In this document: one piece after another, positions 1 to 5,886 of the stretch
How positions within the stretch are numbered: position 1 is the first letter of the stretch
How the letters are laid out: each line of letters opens with the position of its first letter
Origin: Clostridiales bacterium
GTDB lineage: Bacteria > Bacillota > Clostridia > Lachnospirales > Lachnospiraceae
Assembly (NCBI GenBank): GCA_015655565.1
Contig: JAATEU010000265.1
Coordinates: forward strand, 1-5,886
Direction: 5' to 3'
Length of the DNA: 5,886 nucleotides
Position numbers and translations under genes: made by a program
Notes under the pieces: generated by a model
The model's input: only the letters and a program-made list of their open reading frames with translations
What the model was told of the DNA's origin: nothing
Databases searched by the model: none

Positions 1-32
1 AAAACAAAAAGGCAGGGAAACTTGCGTGATAA

Positions 33-923
33 AAACCGGGAACGGGAGTTGCAGTTGCAAATGAAGATGCCCACTTTACCGTTCCCGCCGTTAAAATAGA
101 CGGCCCCGGTAAAATGCTGGCAATCATGGGCACCTCCACCTGTCATATATTATTAGGCACGGAAGAACATAACGTTCCCGGCATGTGCGGTGTTGTAGAA
201 GACGGGGTATGCCCCGGCTTCTTTGGCTATGAAGCAGGCCAGTCCTGTGTTGGCGATCACTTTGCCTGGTTTGTGGAAAACTGTGTAAGTGCCGAATACT
301 ATGAAGCTGCCAGGGCAGAAGGACTTAATATTCATTCGTATCTGACGAAAAAAGCCGAGCAGCTTAAGGTTGGCCAGAACGGACTAGTTGCATTGGATTG
401 GTGGAACGGAAATCGTTCCATTTTAGTGGATGTGGATCTGACCGGCATGATTTTAGGCATGACCCTTCAAACAAAGCCGGAAGAAATTTATCGTGCCTTA
501 ATAGAGGCTACGGCATATGGTACAAGAAAAATTATCGAAGCCTTCCGCACCAATGGTGTTCCGGTAGATGAATTTTACGCTTCCGGTGGGATATCCCTGA
601 AAAATCCTATGGCTATGCAAATTTATGCAGATGTTATCCGGGTTCCGATTAAAATCGGCGGAACAACCCAGGGACCTGCACTTGGCAGTGCCATCTTTGG
701 TGCCGTAGCAGCCGGTTCTGCAAACGGTGGATATGACGATGTATTTAAAGCCGGCAGTATAATGGGTAAATTACGGGATACGGTATACACTCCAATACCT
801 GAAAATGCTGAAGTTTATGATAAACTGTATTCCGAATATTCCAAATTACATGATTATTTTGGCCGTGGCGGCAATGATGTCATGAAGAATTTAAAAGAAA
901 TCAAAAAACAGCAAAGTAAATAA
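33..923 (+). CDS. araB: L-ribulokinase (AraB), C-terminal half, 5' end missing or disrupted
   Basis: FGGY-family sugar kinase that phosphorylates L-ribulose with ATP to L-ribulose-5-phosphate in the cytoplasm. About 297 codons are readable against roughly 550 for Firmicutes AraB, so the N-terminal half lies outside the window. Visible landmarks are MGTSTCH (126-146), the [11 protein letters not shown] segment (about 213-245), GGISLKN (585-605) and the [21 protein letters not shown]-terminal nucleotide-binding region (about 658-717). Homology clearly continues upstream of the first ATG (114) back to codon 33, reading [20 protein letters not shown], so ATG 114 is an internal methionine and has no ribosome binding site. 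Just upstream, TGA (27-29) and TAA (30-32) interrupt the frame, although NKKAGKLA before them still looks like the same protein. The family normally reads N-V-D-A-H-V at this point, whereas here it is N-E-D-A-H-F. A poor sequence end or a pseudogene are both possible. The gene heads the araB-araA-araD cluster. Confidence 0.88.
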   Translation, partial: KPGTGVAVANEDAHFTVPAVKIDGPGKMLAIMGTSTCHILLGTEEHNVPGMCGVVEDGVCPGFFGYEAGQSCVGDHFAWFVENCVSAEYYEAARAEGLNIHSYLTKKAEQLKVGQNGLVALDWWNGNRSILVDVDLTGMILGMTLQTKPEEIYRALIEATAYGTRKIIEAFRTNGVPVDEFYASGGISLKNPMAMQIYADVIRVPIKIGGTTQGPALGSAIFGAVAAGSANGGYDDVFKAGSIMGKLRDTVYTPIPENAEVYDKLYSEYSKLHDYFGRGGNDVMKNLKEIKKQQSK

Positions 924-984
924 CCCCCTTATCCGGGACAGGTATCTTATATTAAATTTTAGAGTCTGAATTTAGACCGATGCC

Positions 985-1078
985 ATTTTCTGTTCCTCCT
1001 ATGTATTGTTTTTATTTGCCTTTCCCTCGCTTCGTCCGGACAGTCTGCGTAAAAACATACATAGGAGAAACAGAAAAT
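985..1078. repeat. Long imperfect inverted repeat between araB and araA
   Basis: The left arm 985-1013 and right arm 1051-1078 pair over 27 base pairs with one mismatch (995/1068) and one bulged T (1007). The ends are ATTTTCTGT and ACAGAAAAT; the inner ends are GTTTTT and AAAAAC. The loop of 37 nt (1014-1050) contains the small palindrome GTCCGGAC. In RNA this would be a very stable stem. No ORF of note lies within it. It could be a REP/MITE-like dispersed element, a processing or stability hairpin separating araB from araA expression, or a partial terminator; no T-run follows the right arm, which argues against a simple intrinsic terminator. A short second stem (GTCAG 1083-1087 with CTGAC 1093-1097) follows directly. 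Confidence 0.8.
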
Positions 1079-1157
1079 AGAGGTCAGGTTTTCTGACAGC
1101 CTTTAAGAATCAGTAAAAACAATTTATGGGAGTTTCTGAGGATACTCTCTATATAAA

Positions 1158-1165
1158 AGAGGAGG
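1158..1165 (+). promoter_or_regulatory. Ribosome binding site of araA
   Basis: AGAGGAGG lies 7 nt before the ATG at 1173, a near-ideal Shine-Dalgarno distance. It decides the start: the second in-frame ATG (1182) would be 16 nt away. No convincing sigma-A promoter is visible in the 923-1172 gap; the TATATA near 1150 would place a transcript start inside this site. araA is therefore probably transcribed from upstream of araB. Confidence 0.8.
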
Positions 1166-1172
1166 ATAATTT

Positions 1173-2651
1173 ATGTCAGCAATGAAACGTTATGAGTTTT
1201 GGTTTATCACAGGTTCCCAACACCTTTACGGTCCGGAAACATTAAAGACGGCAGCACAACATTCACAGACAATAGCAAAGGGCTTAAACGAATCCGGTGT
1301 TATTCCCTGTTCCGTAGTATATAAACCAATTGTTACTACACCGGATGAAATAACCAAATTAATCAAAGAAGCAAATTATGATGAAAATTGTGCCGGTATT
1401 ATTACCTGGATGCATACATTTTCACCTTCTAAAATGTGGATAAACGGATTAACTGTTTTAGAAAAACCTTACTGTCATCTTCACACACAATTTAACCGCA
1501 CCATACCCAACGAAGGAATCGACATGGATTTCATGAACTTAAACCAATCGGCCCATGGTGACAGGGAACATGGTTTTATTGGAACCAGAATGCGTATGCC
1601 CCGTAAGGTAATCGCAGGTTTCTGGGAAGATGAAGATGTTCAGTCAAAGCTTGGCAGCTGGATGAGATCTGCAGCAGGCTCCCTGATAAGCAGGAGCTTA
1701 AAAGTAATGCGTTTTGGTGACAACATGCGTCAGGTAGCAGTAACAGAAGGTGATAAAGTGGAAGCCCAGATAAAACTGGGCTGGCAGGTTAACACAACCG
1801 CTGTCGGTGATTTAGTGAAAGAAATCAATGCCGTTACCGAAGAACAAATTGATGCTTTAATGAAGGAATATAAAGAAAAGTATACAATTGCCACAGATAA
1901 CCTGAAAGCTATCCGTTATCAGGCAAAAGCAGAAACCGCCATGAAGAAAATGCTTGAAGAAGCCGGCTGCGGTGCTTATACCAACACCTTTGAAGATTTA
2001 TACGGTATGGAACAATTACCGGGACTTGCAAGCCAGAGATTAATGGAAGCCGGTTATGGCTATGGCGGAGAAGGCGACTGGAAGGTTTCTGCCATGACAC
2101 ATATTATGAAACAAATGGCGGAAGGCTTAGAGGGCGGTACCGCATTCATGGAGGATTATACCTATGATTTAACAAAAGGCAATGAATTATCCTTAGGTGC
2201 GCATATGCTTGAAGTCTGCCCTATCCTGGCAGCCGATAAACCAAGAATTGAAGTCCATCCTCTTGGAATCGGCGGCAAAGCAGATCCTGCCCGCCTGGTA
2301 TTTGAAGGATACCCGGGTAAAGCCATTGTAGTATCCATGGTCGATATGGGCGGCTGTTTCCGTTTAATCGTACAGGATGTGGAAGCAGTAAAACCAATCT
2401 ATGAAATGCCGAATCTTCCTGTTGCCCGGGTTATGTGGAAAGCTATGCCGGATCTTAAGACCGGTGCGGAATGCTGGATTTTAGCAGGAGGTGCACACCA
2501 TACCGTATTCTCTTATTCCATAACTGCTGAACAAATGCAGGATTGGGCCGAAATCATGGATATGGAATATGTTCATATTGGTAAGGATACTACCGTTGAA
2601 AGCTTGAAGCAGTTATTATTCCTTCAGGATATTGCCTGGAAATTAAAATAA
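1173..2651 (+). CDS. araA: L-arabinose isomerase (AraA)
   Basis: Cytoplasmic, Mn2+-dependent isomerase that converts L-arabinose to L-ribulose, the first step of the pathway. The product of 492 residues is full length for the family (about 490-500). Residues matching the four known catalytic/metal ligands of the E. coli enzyme are present: Glu300 in YGGEGDWK, Glu327 in FMEDYTYD, His344 in [10 protein letters not shown] and the His-His pair at 442-443 in GGAHHTVFS. The N-terminus ([14 protein letters not shown]) is the typical family opening. The start at 1173 is fixed by a strong ribosome binding site. araD follows after 25 bp and is surely cotranscribed, whereas araB lies 249 bp upstream beyond a large inverted repeat. 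No frameshift or missing key residue is seen. Confidence 0.98.
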   Translation: MSAMKRYEFWFITGSQHLYGPETLKTAAQHSQTIAKGLNESGVIPCSVVYKPIVTTPDEITKLIKEANYDENCAGIITWMHTFSPSKMWINGLTVLEKPYCHLHTQFNRTIPNEGIDMDFMNLNQSAHGDREHGFIGTRMRMPRKVIAGFWEDEDVQSKLGSWMRSAAGSLISRSLKVMRFGDNMRQVAVTEGDKVEAQIKLGWQVNTTAVGDLVKEINAVTEEQIDALMKEYKEKYTIATDNLKAIRYQAKAETAMKKMLEEAGCGAYTNTFEDLYGMEQLPGLASQRLMEAGYGYGGEGDWKVSAMTHIMKQMAEGLEGGTAFMEDYTYDLTKGNELSLGAHMLEVCPILAADKPRIEVHPLGIGGKADPARLVFEGYPGKAIVVSMVDMGGCFRLIVQDVEAVKPIYEMPNLPVARVMWKAMPDLKTGAECWILAGGAHHTVFSYSITAEQMQDWAEIMDMEYVHIGKDTTVESLKQLLFLQDIAWKLK

Positions 2652-2657
2652 ATATAT

Positions 2658-2665
2658 AGGAAAGG
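2658..2665 (+). promoter_or_regulatory. Ribosome binding site of araD
   Basis: AGGAAAGG sits in the 25-bp gap after the araA stop codon, 11 nt before the ATG at 2677. It is slightly longer-spaced and weaker than the araA site. There is no room for a separate promoter, so araD should be translated from the araA transcript. Confidence 0.65.
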
Positions 2666-2676
2666 AAGTATTACCA

Positions 2677-3390
2677 ATGTTAGAAAACTTAAAAAAGCAA
2701 GTATATGAAGCAAAACAGTTATTGCCTGAATATGGCCTTATTACCTTTACCTGGGGTAACGTGTCCGGTATTGACAGAAAATCCGGCTATCTGGTCATTA
2801 AGCCTTCCGGTGTAGAATATGATGCAATGACTGCCGAAGATATGGTTGTAGTGGATTTAAAGGGAAACCGAATTGAAGGAAGCTTAAATCCCTCCTCCGA
2901 TACGGCAACCCATATTGAACTATATAAAGCATTTCCGGATATTGGCGGTATCGTACACACCCATTCCCGCTGGGCAACAACTTTTGCCCAAGCCGGCAGA
3001 GGAATCCCTGCCTTGGGTACTACCCATGCTGACTATTTTTACGGTGAGATCCCCTGCACCCGTAAAATGACACCGGAAGAAATCCATTCTGATTATGAAA
3101 AAGAAACCGGCACCGTAATAATTGAACGTTTTAAAAAAGGTAAAATCCAGCCCGAGGATGTCCCCGGTGTTGTTGTATATAGCCACGGCCCGTTTACTTG
3201 GGGTACCGATCCGCATAATGCAGTTCACAATGCGGTTGTATTGGAAGAAGTTGCTTTTATGGCGTGGCATGACCTTGTTCTCTCAGGAGGAACCATCCCT
3301 TCCATGCAGCCGGAACTCTTAGATAAGCATTATTTACGTAAACATGGTAAAAATGCCTATTACGGGCAAACAACCAAGCCTGCCAATTAA
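2677..3390 (+). CDS. araD: L-ribulose-5-phosphate 4-epimerase (AraD)
   Basis: Class II aldolase-fold, Zn2+-dependent cytoplasmic enzyme that interconverts L-ribulose-5-phosphate and D-xylulose-5-phosphate, feeding arabinose carbon into the pentose phosphate pathway. It has 237 residues (E. coli AraD has 231). Known functional residues of the family are in place, one position lower than in E. coli: Asp75 in SSDTATH, zinc ligands His94 and His96 in HTHSRWA, Asp119 in THADYF, His170 in YSHGPFTWG, and Tyr228 in NAYYGQ near the C-terminus. The complete catalytic set and the position after araA separate it from L-fuculose-phosphate aldolase, a relative with the same fold. It is the last recognisable gene of the ara cluster here; no araR regulator or sugar transporter follows. 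Confidence 0.97.
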   Translation: MLENLKKQVYEAKQLLPEYGLITFTWGNVSGIDRKSGYLVIKPSGVEYDAMTAEDMVVVDLKGNRIEGSLNPSSDTATHIELYKAFPDIGGIVHTHSRWATTFAQAGRGIPALGTTHADYFYGEIPCTRKMTPEEIHSDYEKETGTVIIERFKKGKIQPEDVPGVVVYSHGPFTWGTDPHNAVHNAVVLEEVAFMAWHDLVLSGGTIPSMQPELLDKHYLRKHGKNAYYGQTTKPAN

Positions 3391-3419
3391 TTTTCCAGGC
3401 AGATCCCACATTAGCTCCC

Positions 3420-3451
3420 ACGGCATAAGACATTCTTTTTTTGAATGCCGT
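3420..3451 (+). other. Hairpin downstream of araD
   Basis: ACGGCAT (3420-3426) pairs perfectly with ATGCCGT (3445-3451). Inside, CATTC (3431-3435) can instead pair with GAATG (3443-3447) around a loop of seven T. The two pairings share bases, so they are alternatives. The sequence after the stem (TGTTTCATCAGG) is not a clean T-run, so it is more likely a 3'-end stability hairpin of the ara mRNA than a terminator by itself. Confidence 0.4.
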
Positions 3452-3512
3452 TGTTTCATCAGGGCGTGAAAAAACAAAGCATATTCACACAAATCATATA
3501 TATTTTAAACAG

Positions 3513-3548
3513 GCCTGTGCAAAAAAATGAATCTGACATTGTACAGGC
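3513..3548 (+). terminator. Probable intrinsic terminator of the ara operon
   Basis: GCCTGTGCA (3513-3521) pairs with TGTACAGGC (3540-3548) over 9 positions, one of them G-U, around an 18-nt loop. The stem is followed by a T-rich tail, TCTTAGTTTTATCTTT. The stem is GC-rich in otherwise very AT-rich DNA and lies between the end of araD and the promoter of the next gene, where transcription would be expected to stop. The loop is long and the tail interrupted, so efficiency may be modest. Confidence 0.5.
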
Positions 3549-3630
3549 TCTTAGTTTTATCTTTCCTTTACCCGATAATTTTTTTAAATTATAATAATTT
3601 TAAATTTTTTCATTAAAATATTATTTTTTC

Positions 3631-3659
3631 TTGATACAATAAGAGAAATAATCTATAAT
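3631..3659 (+). promoter_or_regulatory. Sigma-A promoter for the D,D-carboxypeptidase gene
   Basis: TTGATA (3631-3636) and TATAAT (3654-3659) are separated by exactly 17 bp, matching the housekeeping consensus in 11 of 12 positions. The preceding 60 bp are A/T tracts that could act as an UP element. Transcription would start near 3666, giving a leader of about 180 nt before the ATG at 3845. No other promoter of similar quality lies in the 3391-3844 gap. Confidence 0.75.
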
Positions 3660-3812
3660 ATAACTTATTGAAAGATACTTTTTATCCCCCGGTAAAAGTC
3701 CGTGTTTTTCCCGCCGCAAATCTGATTTATAAGAACATGGTTTTGGTTCCTATAATATTAGTAATTTTCCATATACTAACATTAACCTGATAGCAAATAA
3801 AATAAAAACAAT

Positions 3813-3824
3813 ACCTTATAAGGT
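3813..3824. promoter_or_regulatory. 12-bp perfect palindrome before the carboxypeptidase start
   Basis: ACCTTATAAGGT is its own reverse complement and ends 7 nt before the AAAGGAG ribosome binding site. It could be a dimeric repressor operator or a weak 4-bp hairpin near the translation start. In AT-rich DNA a palindrome of this size can arise by chance. Confidence 0.3.
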
Positions 3825-3831
3825 TTTAAAT

Positions 3832-3838
3832 AAAGGAG
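3832..3838 (+). promoter_or_regulatory. Ribosome binding site of the carboxypeptidase gene
   Basis: AAAGGAG lies 6 nt before the ATG at 3845. It supports that start, which is followed at once by a signal peptide (MKKSIALISILCLLF). Confidence 0.75.
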
Positions 3839-3844
3839 TCATTT

Positions 3845-5293
3845 ATGAAAAAGTCAATTGCCCTAATAAGCATATTATGCTTATTATTTATAGATTCATC
3901 CGTATCCTATGCTCAAATTATGTCAAATACAACGATTGCCAATGAAGGCAGCAGCATTGATAAATCAAAATCCTCAAAATCCCTCTGGCCTGAAAACGAA
4001 CCCAGTGTAAATTCCCAAGCAGCTATTGTAATGGAAGCATCCACCGGTGCCATCCTATATTCAAAAAATATTCATGAACAACATTACCCTGCAAGTATTA
4101 CAAAAATTTTAACTGCATTACTTGCCCTGGAAAATTCCTCTTTGGGAGAAACCGTGACTTTTTCCAAGGAAGCAATCTATGATGTTGATTTAGACAGCAG
4201 CCGTATCGGTATTGATGTCGGCGAAAAGCTTACTATGGAACAATGTCTCTATGGAATTATGCTGGAATCTGCAAATGAGGTATCTTACGCAATCGCTGAA
4301 CATATATCAGGCAGTGTAGAATCCTTTTCTGAACTAATGAATAAAAAAGCGGCCGAATTGGGCTGTACGGATTCTAATTTTGTTAATCCTCACGGTTTAC
4401 CGGAGCCGAATCATTATACCTCCGTATATGATATGGCTCTAATCGCCAGAGCGGCAATTAATAACGATACTTTCCGGCAGATAACCGGTACAAGGACTTA
4501 TGCAATACCTCCCACTAATATTCAGGACGAAACAAGATATTTAGCTAATCATCATAAATTCATAAAAGGTAATATTGACTTTGACGGAGCCATAGGCGGT
4601 AAAACCGGCTATACTTCCCTGGCAAAATATACATTGGTTTCCTTTGCCGAACGAAATGGGATAACTCTTATCAGTGTTATTATGTACTGTGACAGTATTG
4701 ATCATGAATATGCAGATACTGCCAGCTTATTAAACTATGGTTTTGATAATTTTTCTATCTATAATATTGCAGAAATGGAGGACCCTGATACAGTTGATTC
4801 AACTCCTTTGTTTTCGAAATATAGTCCATTGTTCAGCCGGGCCGCTTCCCAACTGCAGATTAGCCCTATAGGCAATATTGTACTGCCCAATTCAGCTTCT
4901 TATGAGGATGCCAAAAAGGAGGTTGTATTGACGCCTGTATCAGAAATTGCTGAGGGCGAAAATGTCATCGGTTCAATAAAATATACCTATGACGGTAACT
5001 ATGTTGGTTCAGCAGATATCATATATAATAATACCGTTTCCGCTTCCCTTCTGAAGAGTTTTATCCCGTCATCATCAGCTGCTTCCGATGCCCGGAAAAG
5101 CGGGGCCGAAGGCCAATCCGTAACTTCAAATAATTTAAAACCAATTATTATTGGTATTATTATAGGGTGTATTGTACTTGCTCTGGGCTTATATATTATA
5201 TTTGTTGAAATACCCTTCCGGCGGAAAAGAAATTCTTATTTAGAAAAGAAAAAGCATAAAAAGAGTTATCGTAAAAATGATTTAGATTTTTAA
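3845..5293 (+). CDS. D-alanyl-D-alanine carboxypeptidase (low-molecular-weight PBP, peptidase S11, DacF-like)
   Basis: Serine carboxypeptidase acting outside the membrane; the family removes the terminal D-Ala from peptidoglycan pentapeptides and binds penicillin. The 482-residue product starts with a signal peptide (Lys2-Lys3, hydrophobic 5-16, probable cleavage after Ala23 in SYA-Q) and a Ser-rich linker to about residue 50. The S11 catalytic domain spans about 52-290, with SITK (Ser84, Lys87), SAN (Ser142-Asn144) and KTG (Lys253-Gly255), all three active-site motifs intact. Residues about 340-410 may form a C-terminal beta domain like that of PBP5; this is not certain. A transmembrane helix (about 434-456) is followed by a short tail with 11 Lys/Arg, so the protein should be anchored at its C-terminus with the tail in the cytoplasm. 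It appears monocistronic, with its own promoter and terminator. Whether its role is vegetative or sporulation-linked cannot be told from sequence. Confidence 0.93.
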   Translation: MKKSIALISILCLLFIDSSVSYAQIMSNTTIANEGSSIDKSKSSKSLWPENEPSVNSQAAIVMEASTGAILYSKNIHEQHYPASITKILTALLALENSSLGETVTFSKEAIYDVDLDSSRIGIDVGEKLTMEQCLYGIMLESANEVSYAIAEHISGSVESFSELMNKKAAELGCTDSNFVNPHGLPEPNHYTSVYDMALIARAAINNDTFRQITGTRTYAIPPTNIQDETRYLANHHKFIKGNIDFDGAIGGKTGYTSLAKYTLVSFAERNGITLISVIMYCDSIDHEYADTASLLNYGFDNFSIYNIAEMEDPDTVDSTPLFSKYSPLFSRAASQLQISPIGNIVLPNSASYEDAKKEVVLTPVSEIAEGENVIGSIKYTYDGNYVGSADIIYNNTVSASLLKSFIPSSSAASDARKSGAEGQSVTSNNLKPIIIGIIIGCIVLALGLYIIFVEIPFRRKRNSYLEKKKHKKSYRKNDLDF

Positions 5294-5326
5294 TAAAATA
5301 TGACGTTATTATTCATAAAAGTAAAA

Positions 5327-5369
5327 TATAAAATAAGACATTTGCCCAAAGCAAGTGTCTTATTTTATA
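5327..5369. terminator. Strong bidirectional terminator between the carboxypeptidase gene and tRNA-Arg
   Basis: The arms 5327-5345 and 5351-5369 pair over 19 positions with a single T-G wobble, around a 5-nt loop (CCAAA). The outer part is A/T-only (TATAAAATAAGA) and the top carries GACATTTGC/GCAAGTGTC, so transcripts from either side end in a U-rich arm. Reading the minus strand, a further T-rich run follows. It stops the + strand carboxypeptidase transcript 34 bp after its stop codon and can also stop minus-strand transcription coming through the tRNA gene. Confidence 0.88.
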
Positions 5370-5418
5370 AATGAACCCGTATCAAAACTCATAAATTTAA
5401 TTATTTGTAAGGAAAAAA

Positions 5419-5492
5419 TGCACCTAACTGGATTCGAACCAGCGGCCTACCGCTTAGGAGGCGGTCGCTCTATCCTACTGAGCTATAGATGC
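5419..5492 (-). tRNA. tRNA-Arg, anticodon CCU
   Basis: A 74-nt tRNA on the minus strand that reads AGG codons. The cloverleaf is complete: acceptor stem GCATCTA/TAGGTGC (7 bp, one U-G), D stem GCTC/GAGC with GG in the loop, anticodon stem ACCGC/GCGGT with loop CTCCTAA (anticodon CCT), variable loop AGGCC, and T arm GCTGG-TTCGAAT-CCAGT. The discriminator base is A, and no CCA is encoded: six T follow (5413-5418 on the minus strand), so CCA must be added by nucleotidyltransferase. The T-run may help termination. It has its own upstream promoter. No integrase or repeated tRNA end is visible, so there is no sign of use as an attachment site. Confidence 0.97.
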
Positions 5493-5518
5493 ATTTACTA
5501 CCAAACGGCAGCAAATCT

Positions 5519-5547
5519 ATTCTACTATTTTATTTGAATTTAGTCAA
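5519..5547 (-). promoter_or_regulatory. Sigma-A promoter for tRNA-Arg
   Basis: On the minus strand TTGACT (5542-5547) and TAGAAT (5519-5524) are separated by exactly 17 bp. Transcription would begin near 5512, about 20 nt before the mature tRNA 5' end, a normal RNase P leader. The -35 box begins only 2 bp beyond the stop codon of the upstream minus-strand gene. Confidence 0.75.
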
Positions 5548-5549
5548 CC

Positions 5550-5886
5550 TTAATTCAAACATTTTTCGGAATTAAAATCTATATTTCCCTGTAACCAGAT
5601 ATTACCTTTAAAGCGTCTTCCAATAATCGGTTCTCCAAGTAAATCTTTTTTATTAATAGCCACTTGAAAAATCACATCATTACAGGAAATCATAAGATTA
5701 TAAACCTCTTCACCCGTAATTTCATTTGTAAGGCTATCCATATCAACTATGATACCTAATACCGTATAATTATCAGATTCTGAACCATAGGGGGTAAATG
5801 ACGTCTCCACGATGGTATAAATATCTTCAACCTTTGCCCTTCTTGAAATCATAGCATACATATCGATATCATCAATTGTTAAACTA
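5550..5886 (-). CDS. Conserved-looking hypothetical protein, C-terminal part (runs off the window)
   Basis: The reading frame is open from the window edge to TAA at 5550-5552, giving 111 complete codons. The first ATG (5861) is preceded by in-frame codons SLTIDDID and lacks a ribosome binding site, so the true start lies outside. The visible part is soluble, mixed alpha/beta in character, with no membrane segment or signal. It is acidic in its middle (VDMDSLTNEITGEEVYNL) and ends in KDLLGEPIIGRRFKGNIWLQG followed by a short tail. From memory this ending resembles uncharacterised DUF3881-type proteins of Lachnospiraceae, but I cannot confirm that and assign no function. No clear terminator hairpin separates it from the tRNA promoter, so some read-through into tRNA-Arg is possible. 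Confidence 0.75.
   Translation of the reverse strand, partial: SLTIDDIDMYAMISRRAKVEDIYTIVETSFTPYGSESDNYTVLGIIVDMDSLTNEITGEEVYNLMISCNDVIFQVAINKKDLLGEPIIGRRFKGNIWLQGNIDFNSEKCLN

Larger units (their letters stand above)
3666..3844 (+). other. Long 5' leader of the carboxypeptidase gene, function unknown
   Basis: This is the predicted untranslated leader, together with the rest of the gene-free stretch. It begins with a C-rich segment (CCCCCGGTAAAAGTCCG at 3686-3702, then TTTTTCCCGCCG) that stands out from AT-rich surroundings. A short stem TTAGTA (3758-3763)/TACTAA (3774-3779) follows, and then a 12-bp palindrome just before the ribosome binding site. I could not match it to any riboswitch class I know, and no small ORF with a ribosome binding site is present. 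The extent depends on the predicted transcription start. Confidence 0.35.

Noticed and set aside
114..116. ATG as the start of a complete 269-residue araB-like gene
   Set aside because: Family homology continues unbroken upstream to codon 33, and there is no ribosome binding site before 114; the methionine is internal.
924..1172. AraR operator, CcpA cre site or separate araA promoter
   Set aside because: No sequence close to the B. subtilis AraR palindrome or cre consensus was found by eye, and no -35/-10 pair with proper spacing precedes the araA ribosome binding site.
2920..3270. 116-codon minus-strand ORF opposite araD
   Set aside because: It lies entirely within the well-supported araD gene, has no recognisable protein features and is a shadow of its codon pattern. 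The same applies to the other ORFs overlapping araB, araA and araD.
3527..3616. Possible 29-residue hydrophobic small protein (MNLTLYRLLVLSFLYPIIFL...)
   Set aside because: It has no ribosome binding site, begins inside the loop of a terminator-like hairpin and lies in AT-rich DNA where such short ORFs arise by chance.
5419..5440. tRNA-Arg 3' end as an integration (att) site
   Set aside because: No second copy of the tRNA end, no integrase and no foreign-looking genes occur in the window.
5355..5537. 60-codon + strand ORF between the terminator and the tRNA region
   Set aside because: It runs antisense through the whole tRNA-Arg gene; the MHLTGFEPAAYRLGGGRS stretch is the familiar spurious translation of an antisense tRNA.
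1..5886. A novel multi-gene system (defence, mobile element, CRISPR, biosynthetic cluster)
   Set aside because: All complete genes are recognisable metabolic or cell-wall genes; no repeat array, transposase, phage or defence gene is visible.

Overview
This window looks like ordinary chromosomal DNA from a low-GC, Gram-positive anaerobe, most likely a clostridium of the Lachnospiraceae (Lachnoclostridium/Anaerocolumna-like). The evidence is AT-rich intergenic DNA, strong AGGAGG-type ribosome binding sites, Firmicutes-type AraB/AraA/AraD proteins, a membrane-anchored D,D-carboxypeptidase, and a tRNA gene with no encoded CCA. The genus is inferred from protein style and was not tested by a search.

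Positions 1-3390 hold an L-arabinose catabolic cluster on the + strand in the order araB-araA-araD. AraA turns L-arabinose into L-ribulose, AraB phosphorylates it, and AraD epimerises L-ribulose-5-phosphate to D-xylulose-5-phosphate for the pentose phosphate pathway. Only the C-terminal half of araB is present. Its first ~80 bases are disturbed (two in-frame stops, apparent indels, changes in a conserved motif), as expected from a poor contig end or a genuinely damaged gene. The 249-bp araB-araA gap holds a long imperfect inverted repeat (985-1078). The araA-araD gap is only 25 bp.

Positions 3391-3844 hold no convincing gene. They contain hairpins at the end of the ara operon, including a possible terminator, then an AT-rich stretch with a near-consensus sigma-A promoter (3631-3659) and a leader of about 180 nt before the next gene. 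Positions 3845-5293 encode a D-alanyl-D-alanine carboxypeptidase (low-molecular-weight PBP, peptidase S11) with a signal peptide, SxxK/SxN/KTG motifs and a C-terminal membrane anchor. It has no functional link to the ara genes.

Positions 5294-5886 carry a strong, probably bidirectional terminator, then on the - strand a tRNA-Arg(CCU) with its own promoter, and the C-terminal part of an unidentified protein that runs off the window.

I found no mobile element, CRISPR array, defence system or clear novel system. The items most worth a second look are the araB/araA inverted repeat, the damaged araB 5' end and the long dac leader.
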